Below are positions 22,922-35,368 of a stretch of 64,000 nt of DNA, piece by piece. This DNA comes from Cubamyces lactineus (taxonomy: Eukaryota; Basidiomycota; Agaricomycetes; Polyporales; Polyporaceae), in contig JACDTU010000002.1 of assembly GCA_022376465.1 (NCBI GenBank), positions 1,302,001 to 1,366,000 on the forward strand. The letters are read 5' to 3'. The stretch's first letter is position 1, and every line of letters begins with the position of its first letter. Below the pieces are notes generated by a model. The model made no database searches, was not told the DNA's origin, and saw only the letters and a program-made list of their open reading frames with translations. Position numbers and translations under genes: made by a program.

Positions 22922-24327
22922 CCAACAGAATGAGTTCAGACTCTGCAGTGTATCATAGAAGCCGACTTGACATTGTGTAGCCATAGCCACTAACTGTAGC
23001 AATATCTCCGTCAACCTTATTACTCGTTCGAGGTGTAAGCCGCCGCCCTCATCCCTGATGCGATTCACGGCTCACAAACATGCTATCATCATGTTCGCCA
23101 TGGTCAAGGTAAGGTTCCCTGCAGTTTGCATATATCATAGAGGCAGCGTTATATTGTAGGTTCCGTATTCGGCGTGTGGACGGTAAGCGCTGGAACATGT
23201 GCGCATGAGGCTTGAGCGCGATCGACCGCTTCTTTCAAAGAGACCACCACAACATGGCGCAAAATGAGACATCTCCATGTTGACCTGCATACGTTCGTAG
23301 TCAACCCAACCGCCACTACTACTCAGTTACGTCGGTGTCCAAGGACACCACTATTCTCGCAGTACTCCTCGGCCGGTATCATTGTGCAGATTTCCACTCT
23401 GCGAATTGTGCTGTAGAAGGCGAGCCTGTGTCAGTGCTGAACATACATCCCGCAGGAAATTATCCGCGGTCTATCGAAACAGCGGACTTCTGCAGCTAGG
23501 TATGGGTTCGATTCACGCCTAGTCTATACTATTGGTCGAGCCTGCTAACCGAGTTGGAACATACAGTACAGACATATCTCCGTACGAGACGACGCGTATG
23601 AGCATATCTGGGCCAATACTCAAGCACACGGCACTGCTGATACAGAATATGGCGACGAGGCTTATGCCCGACAACGGTAGTGAGTTACGGTTTCCGCTCA
23701 TGACTGACGTCGCTGCTCCATTAGCAGTCGACTGTTTGCTCCCTAGTATAACAGTAGTCGTTTGTCCGAATGTTGAAGCTATGTTCAACCGAGCACAAAG
23801 CCTACCTACCCTGACGAATATGGCGATACCAAAATGTAACGAAGCGGCAGCACAATCGTATATGAGATGAGCAAGTAATACCAGTTGCTGCTACTTAACA
23901 CTCGGATGCAGGCGACCCTGGAACTGCTTGCATATCGGCTGTGAAGAGAAGACATACGACCATAAAGCGCGGTACTTGCACATGCGCTACCGCAGCATCA
24001 GAGGTGCGTCGGTACGTGTTGATCCACGCATCTCACTCGTGTTGCAGAAACCTCTGGACTTGTTGCAGCGGTTGCCTCTTTGTGATGGCAGGAGAGTGAT
24101 TGTCCATATCTGAACATCGTCATCGGTCGCGCACATCATCCTCTCGTTCCCAGTGAACGTCGTGTCGTATCAGCTGCTCGCATGCGTCTGCCGCAGCATC
24201 CGTCGACAACATCTGTGGTAGAGCGATAGAGTGTTGGTGACTCAGAGAGCATGGTACATAAGTACGGGTAGCTCGAGACCCAATGTGTGCTCGTGAGCTC
24301 CACCGTTATTCACTATTAGCCTTCACC
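22922..24327. other. Gene-poor stretch, nothing recognised
   Basis: About 1.4 kb, visibly richer in A/T than its flanks, between the phosphodiesterase and the dynamin-like gene. An open frame at 23532-23870 (+) and others are short and lack family features or consistent splice context. It could hold decayed sequence or long UTRs; I found no terminal repeats or transposase motifs. Confidence 0.4.
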
Positions 24328-27300
24328 ATGACAAGCAACGGTGACAGCAAGTTTGGAAGTTGGTTTACAAGGTCGGTATAATCATCGCATAACGTGTCGA
24401 GGGCGTTTCTCTGACTCCCGTCCAACAGGAAGGGCTCTGGCAAGGTAGGTGTATGGATCCACATGACGAGACACATTGATGGACACCCACTCTGGCAACC
24501 AGAATCGACAAGGTGAAGGCGGAGATGACAGCCGGGATACTCATGGGCGGAAGGCCGACGACTATGGCTCGGAAACAGACACCAATGACAACGATGACGG
24601 CCACGGTGATCTAGGTGACTCGTTATATGCTCGCAAAAGGAGGGAGCTCCTGAAGCTGGCTCGCAGTCTCACGGATCTTGGGTGCGTCATCACATTTATC
24701 GAACCATGTCTTCATGTATTCATGAACACGCCGCGCTTGCATGGCGAAGGGCGAGCGCCCTTATCGACGTACCTCGGATCGTTGTCATCGGAGCACAGTC
24801 AAGTGAGTCCATTCACTTGGCCCATGATAGTCCTACTTATCTCGAACCTAGCGGGGAAAAGCTCCCTCGTAGAGGCTGTGACTGGGGTGAGTTTTGTATT
24901 GTCTTGTGAAGCGTACTAGATAACGATGTCCTCCTTCGTGCTCCCTCGAAGATCAACGTTCCGAGGGATAGTGGAACGTGTACGCGGTTCGTGCTCACGC
25001 ACTAAATTCATGGATACTTCATATACTCACTGCTCTGGCATGGCAGCTGTCCCATGGAGTGCACCATCCTAACCACGAAGTTCAGGTGGTCCTGCACTAT
25101 CTCGTTGCGTGTTACCGATCACGGCAGGGAGGGTGAACCCACCCTTTATCCATTTAGTCCGAAGCTCACCGCGCAAGGGGACGTGGAGTTGTGGATCAGA
25201 CGCGCCCAGGCCGCTGTTCTTTGCCCTCATCTTCGCCGAGCATCCTTCACGGACAAGAGCTACGACGAGCTGAAGGTTATCGCCGACCACAACCTCGACC
25301 CGGCTGTGCTCAAGTTCACACAGAGCGTCGTCGTGATTGACATTGAGGACCCTAGAGGCGCGGATCTCTCCTTCGTGGACCTGCCTGGTACGCAGAAAGC
25401 CCGCGGAAGTTGAGTATTGCCACCGACATTGACACTTGCACTGTCGGCAGGATTGGTCCAAAATGAAGACGACGACGTCATTCTGATGGTCCAAAACATG
25501 GTCAAGGACTACATCCAGCGCGAGTCAACTGTCATACTGGTCACTCTACCTGCAACAGGTACGGTCATCTTCCGCGTCTGCATAATTCGACCCAATGCTC
25601 ATTGGAACCTCAGAGGACCTAGAGAATCAGCAGGCGCTGCGGTTCGCGAAGGACGCGGATCCCGCGGGACTTCGCACGATCGGTGAGCAGCCTTGTTTCC
25701 GACATCCAGTCTTGGCGGCGACGTGCTCATTCATAACATCTCCCAGGTGTAGTGACGAAACCAGACGGGCTCGATGCCGGCGCAAGCGGCAAGCGCGATA
25801 GCTGGCTCAGCATTTTCAAAGGCGACATCCCCAAGCACTATCTGCAGAAAGGATACTATTGCGTCCGCCTACCGAGTGACCAGGAGCGACGTCAGGGTGT
25901 CTCTCGTCAGGCAATGGAACGGACTTCCACACAATTTTTCAGCCAGACATCTCCGTGGAAGGATATCCGTTCCAGCCGACTGGGTGTCGCTAACCTTGTG
26001 CGGGACATTAGTGCCCTTCTCATGACAATCATTGAACAGGCGTACGTGGACACATATCCTTTTCAACTATATCATGACGTGTTCCTTCATCGTTACTCAT
26101 TTCTCCCTCTCAGAATACCGAAAATGCGAGAAGCTGCTGCAGAGCAGCTTGCCATATGTCTCTTAGAGCTCGGAAAGCTGCCGCCACTTCTGACCGTGGA
26201 TTCCGACGCGACCGCAGAGGTCGTTCGATGCATCTTTCAGCTCTCCGAGAGCTTTCAGCAGATTGTGCTCGGCCGAAGCGAAGACAAGACCTTCGTCCGC
26301 CGGTGCCGGCGCATCTTTGCATTCTTCGAGAAGGCCATCCGGGACACTGCGCCCGACTTTCGTCCGGTCCCGTCTCTGACAGAATCCAACGGCCCTGTGA
26401 CCCTCCGCGACGATTTTCATGAGGCAGCCGCTATCGACGTCGATATCGCAGATGAGCTACTGGACGATGTGGAGTTCATTCCGACCACCAAGAAGCCGTT
26501 AACCCTCCGCGAGGTTACGCGGGTTCTCAGAGAGTGAGTGGGCACGACTTGTGTTGACTACTGCTGTCACGCGATATGTGCTGACCACTCACTGCGCAGG
26601 ACAACAGGGTGGGAGCTTCCGCACCACATCCCATACGAGGCGAAGGAGCGCCTGCTTGGATATCCCACGGAGAACTGGCCGTCTGCTGCACGAGCATGTT
26701 TCGAGTTGATTGCGAAGGACCTCAAGGGATGCATCCTGAAGGAGCTCGAAAAACACTTCGGCAGGTTCCCTGCCCTTGAGCAGCATGCTCGGTACGTTCA
26801 GGTCCCCAACAATTGCGAGTCGGATTGAGGGGTACTCACGGTTCAACATAGTCAATTGATAGTATCGCTTCTGGAGCAGCATATACAGCGGTCTAAAGAT
26901 CAGCTGAAGAGAGCCGCAGAGCGTGAGTCGACCCCGTATGGGACACAGAACGTCGAGTACTTCGAGACCATGCGGAACCGGTGGCTGGCGCAGTATAAGG
27001 AAGTCAGGAACGCCAGGACAAGTGGAGCTGCGCGACCATCCATGCCCGGCAATGTCTACCTCAATACTCGCTACGGTGCGTGGCTTTGATAGTTGCTATA
27101 TCATGGATGTGATCTTGAAATTTGTACAGAGCGTGAACAGGCGGCCCTCAGAGCGCTAGCGGATCTAGGCATCACGAACTTGGTCGGAAACGATCTGTAT
27201 CGCCTCATCTCTGGCAATTTCTACGAAGACGAGCTGCTCGTCATGGCCGACGTCCGCGCCTACTTCGACATAGCTTACAAGGTCAGTCACGGCGTTCTGA

Positions 27301-27570
27301 CATATACCAATACGGCTGATGAAGCATCACCGGCTTCAGAGATATGCAGACGATATTCCAGAGGAGATCAAGAACACCCTCTTGATCCACTTCGCGGGCG
27401 CCCTCCAGGATCACCTTGTCGACGGGCTCCTCCGAGCACCCGATTCTGCTCAACGGTTGGAGAAGCTTGTCGAGGAAGACCCCAAGATTAAGCGCGAGCG
27501 TGCGAGGCTTCAAGACCGCCGGCGACGTCTGCAGGAGATTAATGCAAGGTTGAACGACTTGAGGGTGTAA
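24328..27570 (+). CDS. Dynamin-like GTPase (Mx/DRP type, no PH or proline-rich domain)
   Basis: Large GTPase expected to assemble on membranes. The chosen ATG at 24328 (caccATGa) gives MTSNGDSKFGSWFTRKGSGK, and two introns lead into an acidic stretch. The G domain shows DVPRIVVIGAQSAGKSSLVE (P-loop), the Arg-Asp-Ser-Gly-Thr-Cys-Thr-Arg switch I, ADLSFVDLPG (G3) and VVTKPDGLDAG (G4). A stalk with long helices follows (ERTSTQFFSQTSPW, SRLGVANLVRDISALL). The C-terminus has a GED-like region (VRAYFDIAYKRYADDIPEEI) and a basic coiled tail ending LQEINARLNDLRV. There are no PH or proline-rich domains, so it is neither a classical dynamin nor, without a targeting sequence, OPA1/Mgm1. Fungi have several Mx-like copies of unknown role. 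An alternative ATG lies at 24479. Confidence 0.88.
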
Positions 27571-28091
27571 GGTAGGTGCAGGTTTTGTCTCAGCTGAAGC
27601 GATCAGTCGAAGACATGTAGCTGAAAGCAGTGGTTACGTACCAGAGTTGTGAACAGTTTAAGTACAATATCGTCGTCCCTTACCTCTAGCGTAGAGATGA
27701 CACAGCGCCTCTTCATCTTGTACAGTTTGCGATCCATAAGAATATTATTATCGCGTTCGTAAAGGTCGTAGCGAGGTATATATGAATGTACAGAAAAGCA
27801 TGCAGGGGAACCAGACCGACTGACCAGGGTAGCACGGCGCATCGCAAGGCCATCATCATCGCAGTCGCCACCAGATGCATGTGTGTATGTGTGTGCACCA
27901 GGCATCAACAACAGTCTAAACAGCACCCCGCGCCTAGTAACACGACGACGACGAAGTCCACGTCCACGCAACTTAAACGATACATGCAGTAGTAGGGGTC
28001 GCAGGGGCAGAACAGGCATAGACACCGATCCAGAACGAGCTGACGCACAATAGAGAACGGGAGATCGGAAAGCGAGCGTGGGCCAGTGTCC
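27571..28091. other. Intergenic between convergent gene ends
   Basis: About 520 bp of 3' flank between the dynamin-like gene and striatin. A short TG-rich run occurs around 27876-27897. No gene seen. Confidence 0.45.
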
Positions 28092-30999
28092 TCATGAGGC
28101 GGACGTCGTCGCATAGAGCTTGATGACACCGTCCGCGCCGGCGCTGGCCATAACAGGCAGTGACGGGTGGAACTCGACGTCGAGCACCCCCTCACGCGCC
28201 TTCTCACGATGGCTCGTGCTCTCCTGCTTGCACGCCTTGGAGCCGAGGATCTCCCAGTACCGCACTGAGCAGTCGTGGCTGCCAGAGACGAGCAGGAAGC
28301 CCGCGGCGTCGAGTGACAAAGACGTGACCGCATCCAAGTGCGCGAGCATCGAGTGCGTGCATTGACCTGTTGTTCATAATCAAGTATCAGTAAGGGGCTG
28401 GCCCTTGCAGCATGTTTAGGGTCGGACGCACCCGTGTTGATGTCGAAGATGCGTATATGCTTGTCCTCGTGGCCAGTGATGAGGAGGGGCATTGTTGGAT
28501 GCGACACAATGCTGTTGACTTGTGCAGAGATGGAGTCGTCTGTGGTGCACTATGAGCGGTCGTCCTATCCGCGAAGCATGCTCACTCACCCCCTTCGACG
28601 GGCTCCACTTGCAGCTTCATGATCTCCTTCCCCGTCTCGATCTCGAAGATCTTGATGACAGCGTTCTGGTATGCCACCGCCACCTTCTTGAGGTCACTCC
28701 TGATAGCCTCTACAGCCGATGCGCCGGGGAGGTCACCCTCGGGGCTCAGGTCGGACGACGTCTCTAGACCCTCATACGACCACGACAGCTTCAGCGAGCC
28801 ACCACCCGAGGGGCCCGAGACATCCCAGACCTTCACAAGGCCCTCCCCACCACAGCTGATGAGAGTGCTTTCGTCCCGCACAAGAGCCAGGTCCCACACC
28901 GCGTCCGTGTGTCCAATAAGCTCTCCCCGTGCCCGGGTAGCATCATATGGTGCGTATGTCGTATGGGATGTGGGAGGCAGCGCCCATACCCGGATCGACG
29001 AGTCCAAGGACGCGGAGTAAAGCAGGCCTTTTGAGGGCGAGTGCACTAGACAGGTGATTGCTGCCGAGTGCCCACGGAGTGTGAGCTGGGGTTCCACTTC
29101 CGTCGTGGCCCTCGATCTGCGCGGTGGGGGCTCAGTTAATACGGGCGGACCATGGCTACGCAAGGCAGTACGCACGCGGGGGAGGTGAGACTCGCCAGGT
29201 CCACTCGCCAGATTTTCACGGTGTTGTCGTCGCCCGCACTCGCGAGGCACAATTCCGTGGGGTGGAACGCGATCGCCCGGACAGCGTCGAGGTGACTAGG
29301 AGATAAGTTAGCTTCATGAAGAGATAATCCTGAAGGAGATGCGCTCCACTGCGTCACGCGACTGACTTCCTGAGGGTCCTCTTCGCCTTCCACACCTTTG
29401 TGCTCTCGCCTTCACTCATCACGCTCGAGTCGTCATCCTCCTCTTCCTCCTCCTCTTCCTTGCCGTCATCCTCCTCCCTTGTACGTCCCTCCCACGCACT
29501 AGCACCGCTGATGTTGTTGTTGAGCTGATGACGCGCCTGCTCAGAGCCTTCCTGCGATAACCGGAACCTTTCCTTCCAACCGCCAGCATCGTCGGACATA
29601 GGCTGCTCAGGTTCTTCCCGGTCTTTGCTCTCGCTCTGGTAAGGCTGTTGTGCCTGCTGGCCCTGTTGTTGCTGGAACTGCTGCTGCTGCTGCTGCCCCT
29701 GTTGGTTGAGACCTGACGGTCCTGAGGGTTGACCAAACATGTTGGGTGCGGCAAGCCCAGAGCGATCGAACGGGCCGGGTTGCGGATTACTGGCTCCGGG
29801 AGCATTTGAGGGACCAGAAGTCATGCCGTTAACAGTGGAAAAATCCTTCGTCACTTCGGGCATGCTTTTCTTGAGTCGACCGTTGTAACCGATCTGCTCA
29901 AAAGAGGGGACATTTGGGAGCTGAGGGGGAATCGTGGGGTTGGCGAGGAGGGGACGATTGGGGAGGGGGTTCATTGCTTGTGGTGATGTGAGATATGAGA
30001 CTTCCTGCAAGCATCTGCAGACATGTTAGGCTCGAACGTGTGCAGGAGAGATAGTCACATACTGCTTCAAGAAGTCCCTACTCCGGGCTCTGCTCTTGGG
30101 ATCGCGGCCAACCGCAGGCCTACCCATGGTACCCACTGTGGCAGCGTTTGGGTTGACACCAGACCATGCCGTTTGCCCTACCCATGTCTGCGTTCGACTA
30201 GGAGGGCCTCCCGAAGCGGCACCGTTGGGCACAGAGCCAACAGACATTCGATCAGGCGGTAGCGGCGAGTCTGTTATGAAGTGTAAAATGAGTGCATGGT
30301 GGCAAACGACTACGGCAGACGAACCTTCACTGCGCGGGGAGCTGCCACTACTCGCGTCGTCTTTCTGTGATGACAGAGCAATCTGAGACTGCAACGAGGC
30401 CAGCTTCGCAGGGGGGACGGATTGCGCGGCCGGTTGCGCAAGCTGCTTAGAGCTGCGACGCGACACGTCAATGTCGTGCGCGGGCGTACGACGGGCAGGA
30501 CATGCATACCGTTCGACTCGAAGAGCGTACTCGAGCATCTTGATGCGCCGCATGAGGTCAAGCTTGACATTGTCGAACGAGCGACGCTCGCCCTCGAGGA
30601 GGGCGATCCGGGCCTGGGGACGTGCGACGACAATGAATGAGCGACGACGCGACAGACTTTGTGACATGCCGCCGCACGACTCACCCGCATCTCCGCCCTC
30701 TCGATCTCCCACTCATTTCTGTCGCGTTCGTATCGCCGCCATTCGGTCTGGAGGTAGTGGAGGACGTTTGAGAGCGTGAAGTCCTGGCCGCTCTGGGGAA
30801 TTTGCTGAATTTCGGACGTCTGGGGGCCTTGCTGCTGCTGTGGCGCCTGAGGTTGCTGCTGCTGCTGTTGCTGGCCAGGCGGGGGCTTGTTGGGACCTGC
30901 GAGAGAGCCCAGCATGGGTATTTGGATGGAGTTGTGCTGGTACGAGTTTTGCGGAGGAGGTGGTTTCGAGTTGATTCGCAGCGCCGCGCCGTTGATCAT
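28092..30999 (-). CDS. Striatin family scaffold of the STRIPAK complex
   Basis: Scaffold that holds PP2A, Mob3 and GCK kinases; its fungal orthologues (PRO11, Far8) control cell fusion and fruiting. From the ATG at 30999 the protein begins MINGAALRINSKPPPPQ, with a glutamine-rich segment. The conserved striatin N-terminus follows: FTLSNVLHYLQTEWRRYERD and NEWEIERAEMRARIALLEGE (caveolin-binding region and coiled coil), then LMRRIKMLEYALRVER. The middle is low complexity with poly-Gln and an acidic EEEEEEEDDD tract. The C-terminal WD40 propeller includes VRAIAFHPTELCLASAGDD, LRGHSAAITCLVHSP, LIGHTDAVWDLALV, AHLDAVTSLSLDAAG and VEFHPSLPVMASAGADG. The order and sequence are diagnostic. Confidence 0.93.
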
Positions 31000-31513
31000 C
31001 GTGACCTGTTTGGCACAAACAACGTTCCCTGCCGACTGCTACCACTGACAAACCTGGCTCTGCGCTCGCTCGCTCTTCTCGCCGTCCAGCTCGGGCTCTC
31101 CGTCGTCGACAGCAGCAGCGAGCACAACGCACAAAGAAGCTCATAAACCGCCCTAAGCTCCCGGGGCAATAGTTCTCTCCGCCAGCGCCGCCAAACCTGC
31201 CTCGTTTCTCTTAGATCTCCTCCGTTTACGTAAATCCCCGCCCCGGCCCACCACCTGCTGCACGTCCCGATCATCATGAGCTGTTGCATGACCTGGCCCT
31301 CGGGGTCCAGCACGTTGCAGACAGAGCAAACAAGCTCGCTGGTCGTTCAGGCTTTCAGTTAGGCTTGTAACCCATGACATGACGCCGTAAACATCAGTCG
31401 GCCACCACGCCATGCAATCACTGTATTATACACAGTCCGCTCTCGACTACTAACGCCCTACGCAGTTGACCAAATTACCATGTTCCAATCCATGTACATA
31501 TGTGCGACAATGT
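31000..31513. other. Intergenic, striatin promoter region
   Basis: About 510 bp between striatin and the 3' end of the GAT-EH gene, both on the minus strand. Open frames here have no family features. No TATA box recognised. Confidence 0.4.
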
Positions 31514-34500
31514 CTAAAGTGCATCCGAAGCTATAAGCTCATAAGGTGGAGGAGGCGTCTCCGACCGCGTCAGGTCGTCATCCACGTCGTCAGGCAAAGG
31601 CGGTAACGACTGCTGTCCTGGCTCGGTTCGCATCCCGGAAGTCGGCCGCGATGGTGGCGGCGGTGGGGCTTCCTGTGAGGTAGGTCGGGATGTGTGGCTT
31701 AGCGCGGGGGAATCTACCCGAGAGGCCGAAGGTAGGAGGGAAGCAGGGACGGTGGAAGGGAGGTCCTTCCCTGCTAGCTTTTGACGGATGAGATGCATCG
31801 CAACCGCGAAATCGTCCCGGGTCAGACGGCCGTCGTGCCCCGAATCAGCGAGGTCCCTACCCGATGTCAACGTCAGACTCCATAGAACGTATGGTTGTAG
31901 TGACTGGTTTACCAGATTGTGGCCATCATGTCTTGAGGCAATTTTGCACGATCGAAGAAAGGAACAGCGACGCCCGACAGCAAGTAACCCTTATGCGATG
32001 TATCCAGCTGGTCGAAGTATCTATCATATCGAGCTCTCTCTTCGGGCGTGATGTTCCAGTCAGATGGGGTAGTGGCTGGCACAGGTACGTAAGACGTCGA
32101 GCCCACGTGAGGCGACGCAGAGAAGGGCGTAGATGGGGCAGTCGCAAAGGGAGAGATGGGCGGGTTTGTGGCAGACCCGCCGCCCAGCTGCGGTGTGCTC
32201 CGAGATGCACGAATGTTGGATGAGCCGGGTAATGCGCTTTCTGGACGAGATATGTCTGCACTATGGGATGGAATGTGGATGCGTGGTGGACGCGCATGTG
32301 GGCTACCAGAGTGCTGGATAATGTTGACTCAGCAGTGAAATCTTTCAGACGCACATATGAAAGACTCACCTGATCTTCTGGGGCAATACCATCGTACGCG
32401 TCGTCTTCACGTGCAGGTGCAGGCGTTGGAAGCATACCTGGAGGTAGCGCATGAGGAAGATGGTGGCCTTCCTTCCTCAGCTTCATGAGGTGCATAGCCA
32501 CGATGAACTCATCGCGCAACAAGAAGCCTTTGCTGCCGACATCAACCAGGTCCCTATGAGCACCAGCGTCAGCGACTTCGGAATGTGGTAAATCTGAAGC
32601 AACACTGACCATATTCGGCCGACCGTACTGGTGGACAGGCCAGCTTGGTGCAAGTACGTACGTACCGCCTCCCCTTTCACACGGCCCTTATTTCGATGGT
32701 CCAGAGTAGAGAACACGTGGTCTGCTTGGACCTTCATGGCGGGTGTAATCTCCCATCGAGGGCTTGGGGGCTGCGTGGCAGTTTGTACGGTAGGCTGTGA
32801 AGAGACTCTCGATGGGTGTCGAGGCGGTGGGGCTCCGGCGAATGGAGATGCAGTAGCAGGAGGCGACGCTCTTGATGGAGACGCTCTCCTAGTAGACGGG
32901 TGACTAGGCGGCGGAGGTGGGAGATTTTGGGGCGATGGAGACTGGGGAGGGGTATAACGTGCTGCGTCTTGGTACAGTTGTGGTGGCAACGAAGTAGGTA
33001 CTGAAGCGAGTCTTCCGGTCATGAGTGCTTGTATCAGATACATAGCAACGGTGAAGTCAGCGGCGTCCAGGAATCCACGGTGGCGTACATCAGCGAGATT
33101 CCTAGACGTAAGGGGTGTTGAACGGATACGAGGTCAACTGGGTGGCGACAGAGCAGCACGCACCATATTTGGGACAACGTATTCCAAGGCAGCTTTGACT
33201 TCATGAAGACTTCTCTCGCTTGTTGCCCTGCGAACCGTTCGAACCGCGGTCGATGACAGCATTCAAGCGCAACTCACCGCCTAGGAAACCATTCTGCGCG
33301 CCTGAGCCCTGGAAAATCTTACGGAACTTCGCCTTGTCATGGGACGTCAGTGGTGGTAAAGTATTCGGAGCCGCTCCAGTAGAAGGTCCTGCAGCGGGTT
33401 CGTTCGCAAGCGGCGACGACGGGCTGTCAGTGACTGCAATAGGACCGGCTGCATTCACAGGCATCATTAGCCAGCTGGCTCGCAAGAGAGAATTGAAGAA
33501 GGCGCAGCCTCACGTCTCTTAACCAACGCCTCCGTCACCACTGCCCCCTTCTGCGCATGTCCAATGAGGCGGAGCGCGACTCCCACACCTTGCCGGTCGA
33601 GCAGTCCATCCTTGCTGTCGACGCTAGCAATCTCCCATATCCTAGCGAGAGCATCGGGGGACAGATTTGATCCGCTGAATATACGCGTCGCGATCTGCGG
33701 ATTGAGCTTGCCCGTACGTTCGGGGTCGCCTATGGAGATGACCCAATCTACGAGGGACGCTTCTTCAGGTGTGGGTGAGTACTCAGCCACGGCAGTCAAT
33801 GCTTGAATCTACAGCACGGTGTGACATGGAAGGTTGGCAAGATCTCAGATGTAGGAATGACGAACGGGATACATACCAGTCGCTCGGTCTTCATACGCTC
33901 TTCGGCTTCCTGTTCAATAGCAATACGTTCCAGGTCTTCGTACATTTTCAGACATTCCGTTAATTGTTCATGTGAGGCAAGCAGAGCTGCCAGTAGCTGC
34001 TCTTGAGTCGTCTGCGCCGAGGTGGTCGCGGCTCGGCGGGACTTCTCTGCTTCCGTGGTCGCCCATGGGATTTGCGAACCTATCAGGTCTTGTGAGGCCC
34101 TGGCGCGAGTGAGCAATTCCTGCAGGAGCCCTGTCAGACACTGGCATCAAGCTGGTGCGATGGAAGAACACGGCACCTTCGTGATGTCGTTCTTGAGCTC
34201 CTGTGGCTTCGCATACACAAGCACCTCCTGCAACACTTCCGCATTGTTTCGGCCGACTTTGCAGACGTTGAATAGCCGCTGGACGTCATCCTCGGGGGAT
34301 ATGATAGGTGTGCGGGAGGTTGATAGAGCTGGTTGAGGTTGTGCCTGGGGCTGGAGGATGGGCGGCGATTGCGGAATGGGCGACGGACCGTCTGGAGGCA
34401 AGAGTATCATGAAGGTGTTACGAGCAAGCCACACTATCTGACTGGCCCCGCGGACGAGGGCGGCACGGAGGGAAGCTCAAACTTACAGTGGTAGTCGTAG

Positions 34501-34580
34501 ACGGGATAAGCCCACGATTGCCTCGGGGCTCTGCACAGGTTTGCCGGAGACTGAGCGGAGGAACGGCGCCGAAGGGGCAT
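31514..34580 (-). CDS. GAT-like helical domain joined to four EH domains (EDE1 relative)
   Basis: Probable endocytic adaptor. The first exon starts MPLRRRSSAQSPANLC. An intron leads to a Pro/Gln-rich linker and a three-helix region: EDDVQRLFNVCKVGRNNAEV, LLQELLTRARASQDLIGSQI, and LLAALLASHEQLTECLKMYE with DLER, the pattern of GAT domains in TOM1/GGA/Lsb5 proteins. A 68-nt intron joins this to EH1 (AEYSPTPEEASLVDWV), which has no ATG of its own. EH2 has LPPLTSHDKAKFRKIFQG and NLADVRHRGFLDAADF. EH3 spans WEITPAMKVQADHVFSTLD to DLVDVGSKGFLLRDEF, and EH4 spans WNITPEERARYDRYFDQLD to DLADSGHDGRLTRDDF. It lacks the coiled coil and UBA of EDE1 and ends PPPPYELIASDAL. No VHS domain was found upstream. 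Confidence 0.8.
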
Positions 34581-35368
34581 GTTCAAGATGATCAGGAAGA
34601 TGTCGGTTACGGCCTATGCAAGCGGCTCAACGACGACCAGGACGATGTCGACGACGATGAGCAGCCCTGTCCTGCTCAGCTCACATGCATGCTATCGCCA
34701 CCAGCCGCACAGCATCAGGTGTGTCCCGCAGCGGCCAGCATTGGCCCGCTGCGGATGGCCCTTTGCGCACTACAACCGCGGGAAGTCTCAGGTCCACGCC
34801 CACGGCTCCCGGTCATGATAACACATCCGGCATGTACCTAGTCGAACATACCGCATCACAGCTGTCATGAGCGTACACATAATATATTGCAAGACTCGGA
34901 GCGTGCACAGTGTCGGAGGGACATCGTGCCATTGGAGCATCGTCTGGCTAGCAACAACCGTCTGGGGCGGCGAGCTACGTATGTTGCTGTGATCGACAGG
35001 CTCGGAGGCATTCCAGGCACTGGGGCACTCTGGCCGCCCGCGCGGCAGCAGAGCCCATAATTACTGTGGTTCCTATAGAAAGGATGGTGATGTTCCGATA
35101 TGAACAGAAAGTCTATACGGACGAGAGGATCGCAACGAGAGGCCTCGTGGTGTTTGGGAACAAGGACGGCTGAGAGGAGTTCACACCGCCGAGCGTCTGT
35201 CTTGCGGGCGTACTTTTTCCATCAACGACCATCTTCGCTGTCTGGTGCATTGTCCACTCCCTCATCTTCACTAACCTCTCCATTATTTCCATCTAACGAG
35301 TCATCTTCACGAACGGCTTTCTATCCTCTCCCGCTAATTCACCACAGGCCTCATCCGGATCCGACATC
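34581..35368. other. Intergenic, divergent promoters
   Basis: About 790 bp between the GAT-EH gene and the PIN4-like gene, which point away from each other. I searched the minus strand for a VHS domain exon and found none. A pyrimidine-rich leader precedes the PIN4-like ATG. Confidence 0.45.

Noticed and set aside
23500..23520. GGTTCGATTC-like B box
   Set aside because: Stem pairing fails and there is no cloverleaf around it.
31153..31413. Frame upstream of striatin as an extra exon
   Set aside because: It has no family similarity, and the striatin start at 30999 already gives the expected N-terminus.
34581..35100. Possible VHS domain exon upstream of the GAT-like region
   Set aside because: Minus-strand frames here show no VHS-like helices, and stops interrupt them.
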